A stretch of 64,000 bases of DNA, from positions 930,001-994,000 of the forward strand of contig RQOL01000861.1 of the NCBI GenBank assembly GCA_013076295.1, read 5' to 3'. This document shows positions 37,831 to 49,257 of the stretch, one piece after another. Each line of letters begins with the position of its first letter. Within the stretch, counting starts at the first letter, position 1. This DNA is from Sanderia malayensis (lineage: Eukaryota; Cnidaria; Scyphozoa; Semaeostomeae; Pelagiidae). Both the position numbers and the translations under genes were made by a program. The notes below the pieces were generated by a model. The model saw only the letters and a program-made list of their open reading frames with translations. It ran no database searches and was not told the DNA's origin.

Positions 37831-37992
37831 AAACTTTCGCGGGAAGAAACTTTCGCGATTTTGGCCAAAATTCGCGAAAGTTTATTGCGCGAAATTTTCT
37901 AAAATATGAAATTCGCGAAAGTTTATTTATAATTAAAATTTCAAAATTGGAAATTCGCGAAAGTTTATTCTCGCAAAAACGCTATTGTGAAA
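37831..37992. repeat. Palindromic TTCGCGAA-type repeat cluster
   Basis: The word TTCGCGAAAGTTT or its inverse AAACTTTCGCG occurs at least five times in 160 bp, in both orientations, with AAATTCGCGAAAGTTTAT units at about 37869, 37909 and 37950. It is CpG-dense in an otherwise AT-rich, CpG-poor region. It is probably a MITE or a cluster of inverted units; no protein. Confidence 0.6.
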
Positions 37993-38494
37993 ACGCTAGT
38001 ACAAATAGAGATAAAACATACATACAGAGTTCAAAAGCCCGGAGCTTTAAGATGTTCATATCATAAGCTCAAATAATTTTTTTTAAAGAAATATCAAATG
38101 CAATTTAACGACATTCAAATAATAGCATGTAGTAAAAATTCGCTAGGGCCTAGAAAGAAGGGCTAGAAAGGCATTAACCAACAAAAGGGCATGGCGTGGC
38201 GGCAAGTGACCAAGTTCGTGGGCATGGAAATAGGATTAATGCATTCATTGAAAGCTTGCTAGCTGTGCAGAAACTTAAAGTCTACATATAGTTTTACAAA
38301 AACCAGGTTTACAACAACACTGCATACCTCATTATTCCTCGGGAAATGTTTACTTAAAATAGGTTTCATCGCCATTCTCCTCTTTTGCGGAAGATCAAAA
38401 TTCGAAGTTTGGTGGAAAATTAAATTGCATTGCATTGCATTGTCATAAAATTATGCAAGATTCAAACGAATTCTGTAAAATTTCAAATCGAGGC

Positions 38495-39805
38495 TCTTTC
38501 GTCACATTGAGATTATACCAGACAAAAAGTCTTCAATTTTGGTCTCACAGGCTCGATAAAAAATTCTCCATCTTCAAAAGAATTTCTTGTGTTATAGTCT
38601 CGACATGCGCAAGTGGTAGCAGCTTGTTCTTCCTGGACATTCGATCTCCAATTATCAAAGCAAACACTGTACGCAATTTCACTGGTCCAGTTTGGTGTCA
38701 AGTCTTCCTTCAAGTTGCTCTAGAAAAAACATCTAGAACTTTTACAACAGTCGTTTTTTGTCTCTTTGGTAGCTTCCTCTAAATCACTTTTGTGATCCAA
38801 GACTTAATTTCATTAGCAATGAAAACATTACCTGCCGCTTCCATCCCATTATCCGAATGTATTGAAGTGACTTCCAGTGGGTGGGGGGGGGGCATTGCTG
38901 TGGGGTTTGCCAACGACTTGTACCCCCGAATTTCAGAGCTTTATAAAGCAACATCAACCAAGCTTGAGTCATCAACTGATTTTCTTTAAATAGTCAGGTC
39001 CATTTGAAACTTCAGTCTCGTAGCCAGTCTTGTATTTCAATAGGGAGTGCTTTACCGTCGCTTCAGCACGGATTGCAATCTGCAAAGCTGCATATGAATA
39101 CGCATGCGTATTGACCGTCCTCCCCACAATTAGATTATCTGTGCAAACAATTCCAGATAAATATTTTTACGTATCTATATATATCGGTGGCGAGTGTCCA
39201 GGCAGATGTCACTGGATATATATGAACAGACCGGCACTGTTGGCGCTCGTCACCCCGGTGTACCAACAGAGTTAGTAGTTGAGTACGATCGGTTGATGGT
39301 TTTTCGGCGTTTCTGCCGAAAAAACTATCCTGAACGGAAAGACAAAAAGTCCCGGTACGCCGGGGATCTACTTTCTCTTGTAGATCCTCGGTGTACCAGC
39401 CCCCATTTAATTTCAACTCAACTTCACTCCAAGTGGAGCTCAGTGGAATCGATCCGCGACTCCATGAGTGGCAAGCACAAGTGCCAACCACTGCGCCACC
39501 AGAGTTGAACTAACAAGAGAGTAAACGCTAAAACTTCCATTCTGGATTTTTACGAGAATCGATAGAACAATCTGTAGTATGAGCAAAAAGAAAGAAAAAC
39601 CTTTTCACTGTAACTTCTTATGTTCAACAGAATCTTTCTATGAACTGTCAAACAAAATGGAAAAATTATAAATGAATCCTTGATGCTATCAAAGACTTTG
39701 GTTCAACCTGCCCACAAAAATTTCCCGTATTAATTAAATACACCAAACTTTGGTTCAACTTTGCTAAAGACAGAAAATAATTAAATCCGTCATGAAATAA
39801 GCAAG
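38495..39805. repeat. 1.3-kb direct repeat, copy A
   Basis: Near-colinear with 42030-43300 (copy B), same orientation, with scattered substitutions and small indels: for example TTCCTGGACATTCGATCTCC, GTACGCAATTTCACTGGTCC and GAATACGCATGCGTATTGAC are shared. It includes a SINE (39190-39512), and its right end overlaps the 3' end of the dead piggyBac-type transposase. On the minus strand parts read as a decayed protein (SVDDSSLVDVAL..., HSDNGMEAADNAF in copy B), unidentified. Confidence 0.75.
39190..39512 (-). mobile_element. tRNA-derived SINE, copy A
   Basis: Read on the minus strand, the head carries an A-box-like TGGCGCAGTGG (39498-39488) and a B-box-like GGATCGATTCC (39455-39445), spaced as in a tRNA gene: an internal RNA polymerase III promoter. 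The body holds two strong hairpins: 39300-39323 (nine perfect pairs) and 39354-39397 (about 18-bp stem). The tail runs into AT-rich TATATAT. Copy B at 42742-43068 has the same layout. Confidence 0.7.
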
Positions 39806-40965
39806 TTCATGTGAAACTTGCACAATGCTCATGTGAAAAATGTTTGGGAAAAGCCTCAAGAATGATCTTAAAGCTTTAATGTTGGCCTTGTGGTTGCTTG
39901 TAGGGTGTGCTGTATTTCCACGCTGGGTTGCAGCCATTCGTGTCTGCCAAAGTCTTTTGGCGTCAGTCAAGAGTTTCAGTGTCGGATACCCACTATCCAT
40001 CACAACTAATCTACCTGTCCCCTTATACCTCGACAATAACTGTTCCACGATGCCATAATTTTTGCCATTTTGTGTATTTCTGTATGTCTTTTTGCCAACC
40101 TTTGTCACATGATTAACGACAAAATTCCCACCAAATTTGCCTTTATCGCTCACTTTACTAATCGTCCAGGCCATTCTAACTGGCTTGTCAGGATTCCTTA
40201 TTTTATATGGATTTCTTTTGCTTTTACTAACAACTCGTCCTTCATCGACACACAATTTCCAGCCGACAGACCACTTTGAAAGGGACTTGTCTCAAGTGTG
40301 CCACGCCAGCATTTATATTCTGCAACGGATGGTACGTATGATAAGCTCTTGCTGGTAATACTGTGCTGTTAACTACTCTGAAATGCTTTAATAGCAACCG
40401 AAATACATCACGGCTCACCAACTTTTTAATTTCAGGCTGAGCTTTTAGAGGGTCTTCACTCCAAGCCCATCTGTACTGCGGATAAGCCAAGAAGTTGCAG
40501 CAAATGCCATTTGATTGCAAAAAAACCTGTCATGAACTGTATTCCCTTCTCATCACTGCTTATCTTTCCAATTTGTCCTCTAAACTGGGGGTCGTTTTCA
40601 CTGCGTTCATTCGTGCTTTCAATACACATTAACACAAAATCATGATCCATGATACTCTCAACTATATTATGAGACTTTGCATCATGTTGAAACATAATTC
40701 TTGGTTTTCCAAACTCAGGAATACCTTCACGCGAGCTCAGTGTGTCTTGAGATTGGATGTCGGCGTTTTTTGACCAATAACAACAACCATTATCATCATC
40801 ATCGCTTTCAACACCCGGAGGATCATACGTTCTTCATCCTCGTCTTACATCGTCTTCAGAAGATTCTGTTGCATAGTAATTATCCTCGCTGTCACCCTCA
40901 TCATCATTTATTAGATCTTCTTCATCACACAGGTTCTCGCAAGAGGTACAACCTTCCTTGTCCAT
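39764..40965 (-). pseudogene. Dead piggyBac-type transposase
   Basis: Fragments on the minus strand follow piggyBac (DDE_Tnp_1_7) order. An acidic N-terminus (from 40965; CDEEDLINDDEGDSEDN) is broken by a stop or frameshift near 40845. The middle region at about 40700-40242 (YRWAWSEDPL, LVSRDVFRLLLKHFRVVN) is in shifted frames. An open 163-codon C-terminal piece at 40255-39764 contains CVDEGRV with the first catalytic Asp, NPYKIRNPDKPV and MDSGYP with the likely second Asp. The third catalytic Asp block is not present. Several frame breaks mean no functional enzyme. It abuts or overlaps duplication copy A. Confidence 0.75.
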
Positions 40966-41119
40966 ATTCAATTATCTTTTAAATTCAGATATTGACATTA
41001 CTATAAGTACAGCAATGTCATAGTTTATTGTTTACAAAAAATAAATATTAGAAACAAATGGTGTCGTCATATGACTTTCCCGCCAATTTTTACCCAGGCT
41101 CCTTTACTTCAAACAACTA

Positions 41120-41306
41120 CAGTGGAATCCCGCTATAACGAACCCCGCTTATCACGAACTTCCCGCTATTACGAACTAAAACTCCGGTCCCTTGGATTCT
41201 GGGAAGTAGTTCTTCATAAAAAAATGTCCCTTCTGTATAACGAACTCCCGCTATTGCGAACTATTTTCTCGGTCCCTACAGAGTTCGTTATAGCGGGATT
41301 TCACTG
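41120..41306. mobile_element. 187-bp pogo/Tigger-like MITE
   Basis: Left end CAGTGGAATCCCGCTATAAC; right end inverse GTTATAGCGGGATTTCACTG; TA flanks at 41118-41119 and 41307-41308. The interior repeats CCCGCTATTRCGAACT subterminally. The CAGT...ATAACGAAC termini are typical of pogo/Tigger elements (family knowledge); no transposase is present. Confidence 0.8.
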
Positions 41307-41308
41307 TA

Positions 41309-42029
41309 TATCAAAGTTTTGATACGTGAAAATCCTATCGTGTTTTTGTTAAAATCCTACCTTGAAATTCTACATAAAATCCTAATAATTGATTTGGAAC
41401 ATGTTATGTTAATTATAGTAAAAAGCTTTTAAATACTCCGACATTTATTAAAATTTCAAATCATTAGTTGAAACAAGCCTTCAATTGTAGCATGACTCAA
41501 TTCTCAGCTTTGCTCCTGCATCGCGCGGGCTTCATCGAACACAGGTGTCTAAATGAATTCTATTTTCAAACTTGAATTTACCTTTCACGAGCATGAAACC
41601 ACTTTGTCTAGCTATAAAATTGCGCTTCTTTACCTCGAATTTTGAGCCCTTTACCTTCAGAATTTTCAAAAACAAACTTGATTTTTGAGTTCTACACATA
41701 AACATTGTACCTTGTGCAGGTTTTTGACGAATTCTAAACAAATTTATTTTTTGGCAAATTTTTTTCATCTGGGACCTTAATGGGAAGCTGAGACGGAAAG
41801 GGTTAATCTTGTATGCGAATAACAACATTTATAAATTGTGAATTATGTTTATCAGATTTTCTCAATTTTAAACTTTTATTTCACTATTTTGTACTTTTTT
41901 GTATGTTATTGTGCATTTTAAAGTTTTTTTGCAATGTTAAAAAGTTTAAACTTTGTTTGTCCCATGATAGTCTCCAAAATTAAAAATAATTATTCAGTTG
42001 GTCTGTTCTCAGAATCTGACAACACATTT
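41309..42029. other. Non-coding stretch between repeats
   Basis: AT-rich; one 98-codon minus-strand ORF (41828-41532) lacks splice or domain support and is not called. Confidence 0.4.
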
Positions 42030-43300
42030 TCATAATGTGCCTTCAAGCTATCGCCTTCTCTTCTTGCGAATTATCATCACTGACAAAAAGTCTTGCAATC
42101 TTGGTCTCTCAGGTTCCATAAAAAAATTCTTCATCTTCAAAAGAATTTCTTCTGCTATAGTCTTGACATGCGCAATTGGTAGCAGCTTGTCCTTCCTGGA
42201 CATTCGATCTCCAATTATCAGAGCAAACACTGTACGCAATTTCACTGGTCCAGTTCAGCATCACGTTTTTTTCTTCAAGTTGCTCTACAACAGCATCTAG
42301 AACTTTTGCAACAGTCGTTTTCTGTCTCTTTGGAAACTTCCTCTAAATCATTTTTGTAATCCAAGTTGACTTCATTTCATTGGCAATGAAAGCATTATCT
42401 GCCGCTTCCATCCCATTATCCGAATGTATTGAAGTGATTTCCAGTAAAGAGACATTGCTGTGGGGTTTGCTGACGACTTGTACCCCCGAAATTTCAGAGC
42501 TTGATAAAGCAACATCAACCAAACTCGAGTCATCAACTGATTTTCTTTCGATTGTAAGGTCCTTTTGCAACTTCAGCCTCGTAGCCAAACTGTCTTCAAT
42601 AGCGATTGCTTTACTGTCGCCTCAGCACGGATTGCAATCTGCAAAACTGCATATGAATACGCATGCGTATTGACCGTCCTGCCCACAATTAGAATATCTG
42701 TGCACACAATTCCAGATAGTAATTTGAGGTGTCTATATCTATTGGTGGCGAGTCACCAAGCAGATGTCACTGGATATATATGAACAGATCGGCACTGTTG
42801 GCCTCGTCACCCCGGTGTACCAACAGAGTTAGTAGTTGAGTACGATCGGTTGATGGTTTTTCGGCGTTTCTGCCGAAAAACTATCCTGAACGGAAAGACG
42901 AAAAGTCCCGGTACGCCGGGGATCTACTTCCTCTTGTAGATCCTCGGTGTACCAGCCCCCATTTAATTTCAACTCAGCTTCACTCCAAGTGGAGCCCAGT
43001 GGATTCGATCCGCGACTCCACGAGTGGCAAGCACAAGTGCCAACCACTTCGCCACCAGAGTTGAACTAACAAGAGAGTAAACGCTAAAACTTCCATTCTG
43101 GATGTGTACGAGAAACGATAGCGAAGTCTGTAGCACCTATGAGCAAAAGGGAAGAAAAAACATTTACAATGTAGCTTCTTATGTTCAAAAGCATCTTTAT
43201 ATCCACTATCAAACAAAATGGAAAAATTAAAAATGAATCCTTTTTGTTCAACTTTGTTTTATGCAGAAAATAATTAAATCCGTCATTAAATAAGCAAGCA
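42030..43300. repeat. 1.3-kb direct repeat, copy B
   Basis: Partner of 38495-39805. It lacks the transposase body but keeps the short segment corresponding to its 3' end (AGAAAATAATTAAATCCGTC at about 43264-43283). Minus-strand 42588-42343 is open for 81 codons where copy A is broken, so copy B is the better-preserved version of whatever protein this once encoded. It contains SINE copy B. Confidence 0.75.
42742..43068 (-). mobile_element. tRNA-derived SINE, copy B
   Basis: Minus-strand A-box-like TGGCGAAGTGG (43054-43044) and B-box GGATCGAATCC (43011-43001), closer to a true tRNA B box than copy A. The same two hairpins follow in the body (about 42858-42881 and 42910-42953). It sits at the equivalent place within the duplicated unit, so the two copies arose together rather than by separate insertions. 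Confidence 0.7.
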
Positions 43301-44393
43301 TTGGTTGTAACTGAGAGAGCCAATCCACAGAATTTTCAATAGCAGACAACAGTCCTTGCATGTAAATATGTAAAAAAGTACAAAGAGCCCATAAACTTCT
43401 TTCTTTGAAGGCTTAATCCAAACCCCCATTTTCCTTAAGGCAATTTTTTCCTCTCAATCAAACCCTGTGACCATTGTGCAAAAAAATTGTCTTCATGTGT
43501 ATAAAACTGTTTCTAGAGACAGCATTGTTTGGGGAGGAGGGGGATGAAGGGTACATGGAAAATGTGCAGTCGTAAATTGCATAAACAAATATAGTCTAGC
43601 AATATGGGTAATAATAATGTATAATAAGAACTTACTGGTGGTACAGCCTCAAGAAGTCTTTGTTTTGCTTTTCACAAAAGTTGTTCAGCAGTTATCTGCA
43701 CAAATGCCGATGGTATATTCTTTACCTGTGGCAAATTTATATCAAACAGTCAGTTAAGTTAATAATAATAACATAATAATAATCATCACAATTATCATCT
43801 TACTCTACTGGTCGCATTGCGTACAATTTAAGGTAAAAATTGCTTTTCATTTTTGTCAATCGCATTTGATTAGGATTTGGAAAAAATAGCTTGAAAAATT
43901 GAAAATGAAACTTACCTTTTTCTATACTTCCAAATAAAATTTTTTCGAGATTTAAATGTGTCGAAAATTTGTTTATTATTTATATTTACATTATTTACAT
44001 TTACATCTCTTTACACTTACATCCTAAATCAAGCGAACCAAAGCACAAGGAAATAAAAGGAAACTTTTCCTCGGAAAAGACGAGCAAAAAGGTGCGCAGG
44101 AGGCTCGCATCATTTCCCTCCAGCAAGTGGGACTCAGTTCGCGAACCACGACCACGTGTTTGTACCAAGCATTAATACATCTATGAAACTTTCTTGCACA
44201 TTATTCACACATTATTAATCCCACTTTCCATTACATCGAAATTTACACTGAAAACATTACATCTCGCACAATCAGCCAAATAGCCGTTAATCTGCGAGCC
44301 CAAGTACAAGTGGGGAAAAAATTCTCCTCAATTCTACAACCCAGTCCGTATTATGATAATGATTAGTTACCCCAAAGCAATAACAATGTTTTA
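43301..44393. other. Non-coding, 3' flank of the Ig-like gene
   Basis: AT-rich with ATAATAATAA simple sequence at about 43759-43780 and repeated TTACATTTACAT words at 43985-44022. No exon seen. Confidence 0.4.
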
Positions 44394-45890
44394 TTACAGA
44401 AACACAACGGTTGAAGCTTTTCTTTTCCTTTGCGATTTCTTGAGCATGACACTGGATCGATTGGCTTTCGATTGCAGGCCAAGGGAGACCAACGAATCAC
44501 GTCTGACGTCACCAGGTTTCTTCATCATGCCAGTGTTGCCATGAATGTTAACCTGGGTGGTGAACTTGACTCCACTGTATTTGAAATCCATGCCATTCTG
44601 TCGTGAATTAGGTATGGTCATTGGTTGTTTCATTGGAAACATATTCAAACCGTTGTCAGCGTTATCTTTACTGCAGCAATAGTAGACCAGAGTTAGTAGC
44701 ATCAATAACAAGAATGCCATTCCGATAATTGTTCCAGTTGTATTTGATCCTTTAGAATACCACATGGGCTCTTACAAATAAGAAAATTAGATTTTAGGAT
44801 GTCGTCTCTAATCTTAAATGTGTATTTATTGCACCTCAAATCAAGCTGGCAGAGGGATAAACCTCTGCATTTTACACACGGTGGGGGTTGGGGTTGGGGT
44901 TACTACTCCCAAGTTTGACTCACCTTCTTCGGGAAACATTTCAAGATGAAAGATGACGTCATGATTTGTTGTGTTGCCCGAGCAGAAAAAGTAATACAAT
45001 CCGACATCTTTGAATTGAAAATCGTGAATGACCAGTTGAGTATGATTCTTAATTGCCACGTATCTTTCTGTGTTTTTTGCATTTATGTTCATGGACTCCT
45101 TGTACCAGGTTATTTGCATTGTTCCCTCGTAGTCCTTCATGGGAATTCCAATGAGCAAGACTTTGGAACCTTTTCTGATTCGGCTCCATCTGACGGTGGG
45201 CTTCAGTGGATAGCTATCGACTTGAAGAAACCGATGAACATGAAGTAATATTGTATATAATGGCTCGAGTGGAGAATTAGAACTGCTCATTCACACATCC
45301 ATCAAGAAGAAAAAGCTTTCCTTTGTCTACAGACGATGGAGATATTTCCTAGGATCCCATTGAAGCAGCAAAACAAATGGAAGATACAAATAGTGGGTAG
45401 ATGAAGATGGGAATATACCCACAAATATACCCCCTGGATAATACATTTCAATTATTGATAACTTTAGCTGGTGTATATTGTCTAGGAAATTAAATTGTAT
45501 ATGGAACTAGAAGGATTTTACATGTTTCTAATTGTCAAGCACAGATCGGTGCAAACTCCGAGAAATACGACTTTACGAGTCCTGTGTTCAACATTTCAAA
45601 ACATGCGTATTATTGAACTAAACTTTTGGTCTCCGCATCATGGTGAAATTTCATATCGTTTAAACAAGATCTTTTGAATTACTCTTAGGTTAATCGTTGT
45701 TCGTCACATTGTTATTCAACTCTAAAAAGGCCCAACTATAATGCGAGCTCAATAAACTCTAAATTTAAAGCGGAAGCAACGAAAGCTCACCTGCTTGAAA
45801 TAAGATGGAAGAAAAAAGCAACCAAGTCATCGCCTGAATGAGAAATTTGATCAGACCATTGCCTTCTCTTCTCCATGGATTTGAAGCCAT
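44394..45890 (-). CDS. Single-pass Ig-like membrane protein (257 aa)
   Basis: Cell-surface receptor or adhesion-type protein of unknown partner. Three exons: 45890-45791 (start and signal peptide; hydrophobic core LIQAMTWLLFSSILF), 45220-44924 (Ig domain), 44770-44394 (TM and tail), joined in phase 1 twice. Ig features: strand-C Trp in ITWYKES and strand-F DVGLYYFFCSG at about residues 108-118. The expected strand-B Cys is replaced (KVLLIGIP), leaving one ectodomain Cys. TM helix about 145-165 (GTIIGMAFLLLMLLTLVYY) followed by CCSK. The 90-residue cytoplasmic tail is basic and Ser/Lys-rich with no ITAM or ITIM. N-glycosylation sequons at GNTTN and SNTTG. The stop TAA is embedded in TAATAAAA. 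An upstream in-frame ATG at 45956 would add 22 residues; 45890 fits a signal peptide better. Confidence 0.8.
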
Positions 45891-47440
45891 CGGGACAATG
45901 TAGTTTTTCACGCAAGCTTGCCATAAAGGAGACATCACATCAGTAACGTTAGACAACCTTCATAAATGATCCAGCATGCAACAAAACACTGTACACAGCA
46001 TTACAATATTAAAAAAATTATATGCCAATGCATCGTAACCATCATATAATGTTATATTATACACAACATAAAAGCAGTTAAAAAAACTCATGCATATAAC
46101 ATTAGATTGGACTAAAATGATGGCCTAAATCAGATCGTCAAGTCAACAACACTGGATTCAAAGTGTGCAAACTGAGATGTGTACTCGTTTGCTGTGTTTA
46201 TTCGGCGGATTGTCTTGAGCTTTGCCTTTTTTAGATGTTTGCTTAAATATTCATGAGCAGATTTTATCAGAATTTCATTGAGACTTCAAAGGGGTGCGCA
46301 ATTCTGCTTTGCACAGGTCTCTCGATGAAAATGCATATGCTGTGTACTGGCAAAAAAATGTGCGTGTTGTATTTGTGCTATCGGAAAAACACAAATAATG
46401 AGCGCGCCGAGTTTTACTGAAATAAACGTAAAAAAAAATGCAGCGGAACTTTAATAAGTGCAAATGCACACATTGCAAAACACTGCTGATCATATAATAG
46501 CAAATTGCTCCTGTTGAAGGGCAATTGCGAATGAAGCCAACTACAATTGCTGTGGGATCGCCTTCTAAAAGTAAGTTTGTAAAATTGACCTCCCCTATCA
46601 GAGAAGGAGGAGATGGACGTGAACGTCATCCGACGGGGAAAGTTGTCAAACTACGTTAGTTTACATAATTTTGGGGTGTTGATATCAAATATGTAATATC
46701 TGATTTTGAGTTCATTACTAACAATGCCACAATTTTCCTCATCAGGATCCCCATCTCTTCGTATGAAAAGCTCGCATATATATATACTCCGGTCTCTACT
46801 TATTGCTCCAAATGACTCTGTCTTCTCTATCCCAGTGATAGTGTCCAGGGTTGTCAAGTGAAATAATCATCACACCAGCATATTGCAATAAATAGGCCGT
46901 GCATTTTGCAAATTTTCTTGCATGGTGAAAAATGACTGAAGTGAGAAAGCCTGTCGAATTTCATTGCCATGACAATATTCAGTGAAGGAAAACAAAACAG
47001 ATAGCAAACTAATTCCTCCAATCCTTTTGAAAGATCTCAGTTATTGTGAGACTCGCACCCAAACTACCAAATACACAAAGGAATTCTCTTTAATTCTCCA
47101 AAATTGTCAAAAGAAGACTATTTTTCCTTTCCTGAAGAAAGAGCTGATGCGTAGCCACTTCCTAGAAACGAAAGCAAACCTAAAGTACCCTTCTTTGCTC
47201 CTTTGATAAGTTCGTTGATGTTAGTTCGAGAACTCTTTCCACTGCCACATAAATTCCAGTATAACCAAAATCACGAGACAAAAACAACGCGAGACTGAAT
47301 GTAGCTATATTTCTCCCGATCAAGAGAAAATCTTAACACAAACAGCATAAATACGTGACTTTTGCATCGCTTCGTGGGATCAAAGCGGTTGGAGATTCGA
47401 CTTCCGAAAACGTTTCATGAAGTAGTCAGCAAAGATTTTA
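45891..47440. other. Intergenic, no gene seen
   Basis: Only short ORFs with no splice logic. It includes the presumed promoter side of the Ig-like gene. Confidence 0.45.
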
Positions 47441-49257
47441 ATGCTTCACAGTGAAGAAAGCATTCACACTTCAGGAACTGCAAGGGCCTGCCTGGAGCAA
47501 CACACCTTCAAATCCACTGCCAATGATAAAACAGCCAGCCACACCAAAAATGCCGTCATTGGCCAAGTAAAATTCTCCAAAGTGAAAAACCATGTCGAAC
47601 CATACAATAGGATCGCCTCAAAGAACATGGTGGACATGGTTTCTGTTGTAAAGATCTTCCTTAGGTCGGATCCAGAAGAAGAAAATCGAAACGAAACGAA
47701 AATGTCACGCGAAAATAACGAAGTCGTGGAGTTGGAAAGAGATGCCACTTCGAAAAAATTGAAGAAAATTAGAGGCGGAAATAGAGCTGTAGTCACAAAA
47801 TTCGAAAAAGAAGCATGTGCAATCATGGGAAACGACGGAAACAACATAACATGGGACTTGATTGCAAAATTGGACTCAATAACTATCGCACTGTAACGAA
47901 AACAGACTTACTTGGCAGCTCTGGACGAAGAAATCCTTGCGAAATGCAAAACTGCACGGAAAGAAGCTTGAAAATTGAAGTAATACTGTCGAAGATAACT
48001 GCATGCAAAAACGGTTCACGTGGTTCACATATTGGAACATCCGACACTGGAGGGGCAACATCACAAGCACAGAACAACATAACAACAACTTTCATAAGAG
48101 AAATTACAGCCATACAGAGAAACGCTCCCCTTGCTCCAAGCCATACATCAGCAATAAGCATGAACAACGAAATAAAACTGCCCAAGTTGTCACTTCCGAA
48201 ATTCATCAACGGTGAGATCACAAAGTTTCAATCGTTTTGGCAGAATTTTAAAAGTTCGGTACATGAGAACGACAGCATCTCTGCAGTTCACAAACTCACG
48301 AATCTACTAAGTTCGCTGGAAGTCCTCGCTTTTAAAACCCAGGAAGGATTGGAGGTAACGGAAGAAAATTATGAAAACGCTATCGAAACCCTGATAAGTC
48401 GTTTCGGAAAATCACAACATGTTATCAACGCTCATATGCAAGAACTTTTGAAGCTGAAAAACTACCCTAATGAATTTGTACTGCAGTTAAGAGCAATTTT
48501 TGACAATATAAACGCCCATGTTCGTGGGTTGGAAGCCCTTGGAATAACATCAGAGCGTTATGGAAGTTTGTTAATTCCATGGATCATGTCTAAAATGCCC
48601 GCAGAAATAACATTGCAAGTAGCTCGGAAAGTTGCGGGCGACCAATGACAAATAACAGAAATCTTAGAAATTATTCGCAAAGAAATTGAAGTTCTGGAAT
48701 TTAGTAGAAGGATGGGCGTAGAATCATCAAAGAAAAACGAAAGGGCGCCGAAACTACCTCGTCAAGCCTCGCCAAACGCCACAACGAAAGTATTTGTTAC
48801 AAATAACAGAAGTGAAAACAGACGAAAAACAGAATGATTTTTCTGTAAGAAAGAACATTATTCAAATCAATGTCAGGAAATGACAGACATGAAGGAGAGA
48901 AAAACTATCTTGATAAATGCAAAGAGATGCTGCGATTGCCTAAAGCAAGGTCATATTTCAAAGAATTGCAGAAGCGCAGCAAAATGCTATAACTGCAAGA
49001 AAAAACACAACACTGCAGTTTGTTATAAACTCGAAAGGAAAGAATCAGATGAGAAAGAAAAACCAAGTGAAGAAAAACCGGTGACAACTGCTACAAGTAG
49101 AGAAAAATCGAATGTGTTGTTGCAAACCGCTCAAACCTATGCCTATGGAGAAGATCTTCACAACAGTTTCCATAAAAATTTAATGAGTACAAAAAAAGTT
49201 ATCAAATGCAGAAAATCACGAGGTAGTCTGATTTTCAGAAATAACAAACAAGACGTT
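47441..49257 (+). pseudogene. Decayed BEL/Pao-type LTR-retrotransposon gag relic
   Basis: Two overlapping frames (47441-47896 and 47815-48648) and a third open piece (48880-49257). The first frame has KKIRGGNRAVVTKFEKEA, typical of a BEL/Pao gag start. The second has the KLPKLSLPKFINGEI...FWQNF...VHEN segment of the DUF1759 gag core, then ALGI-type spacing. The third ends in paired zinc-knuckle-like CX2CX4HX4C motifs (CCDCLKQGHISKNC, CYNCKKKHNTAVC). It is broken by the frame change near 47815-47896 and by in-frame stops near 48646 and 48834. No protease, reverse transcriptase or integrase follows and no LTR pair is recognised, so it is an isolated fragment. Confidence 0.8.

Noticed and set aside
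38435..38782. 115-codon plus-strand ORF in repeat copy A
   Set aside because: The equivalent frame is not kept in copy B; duplicated repeat sequence rather than a gene.
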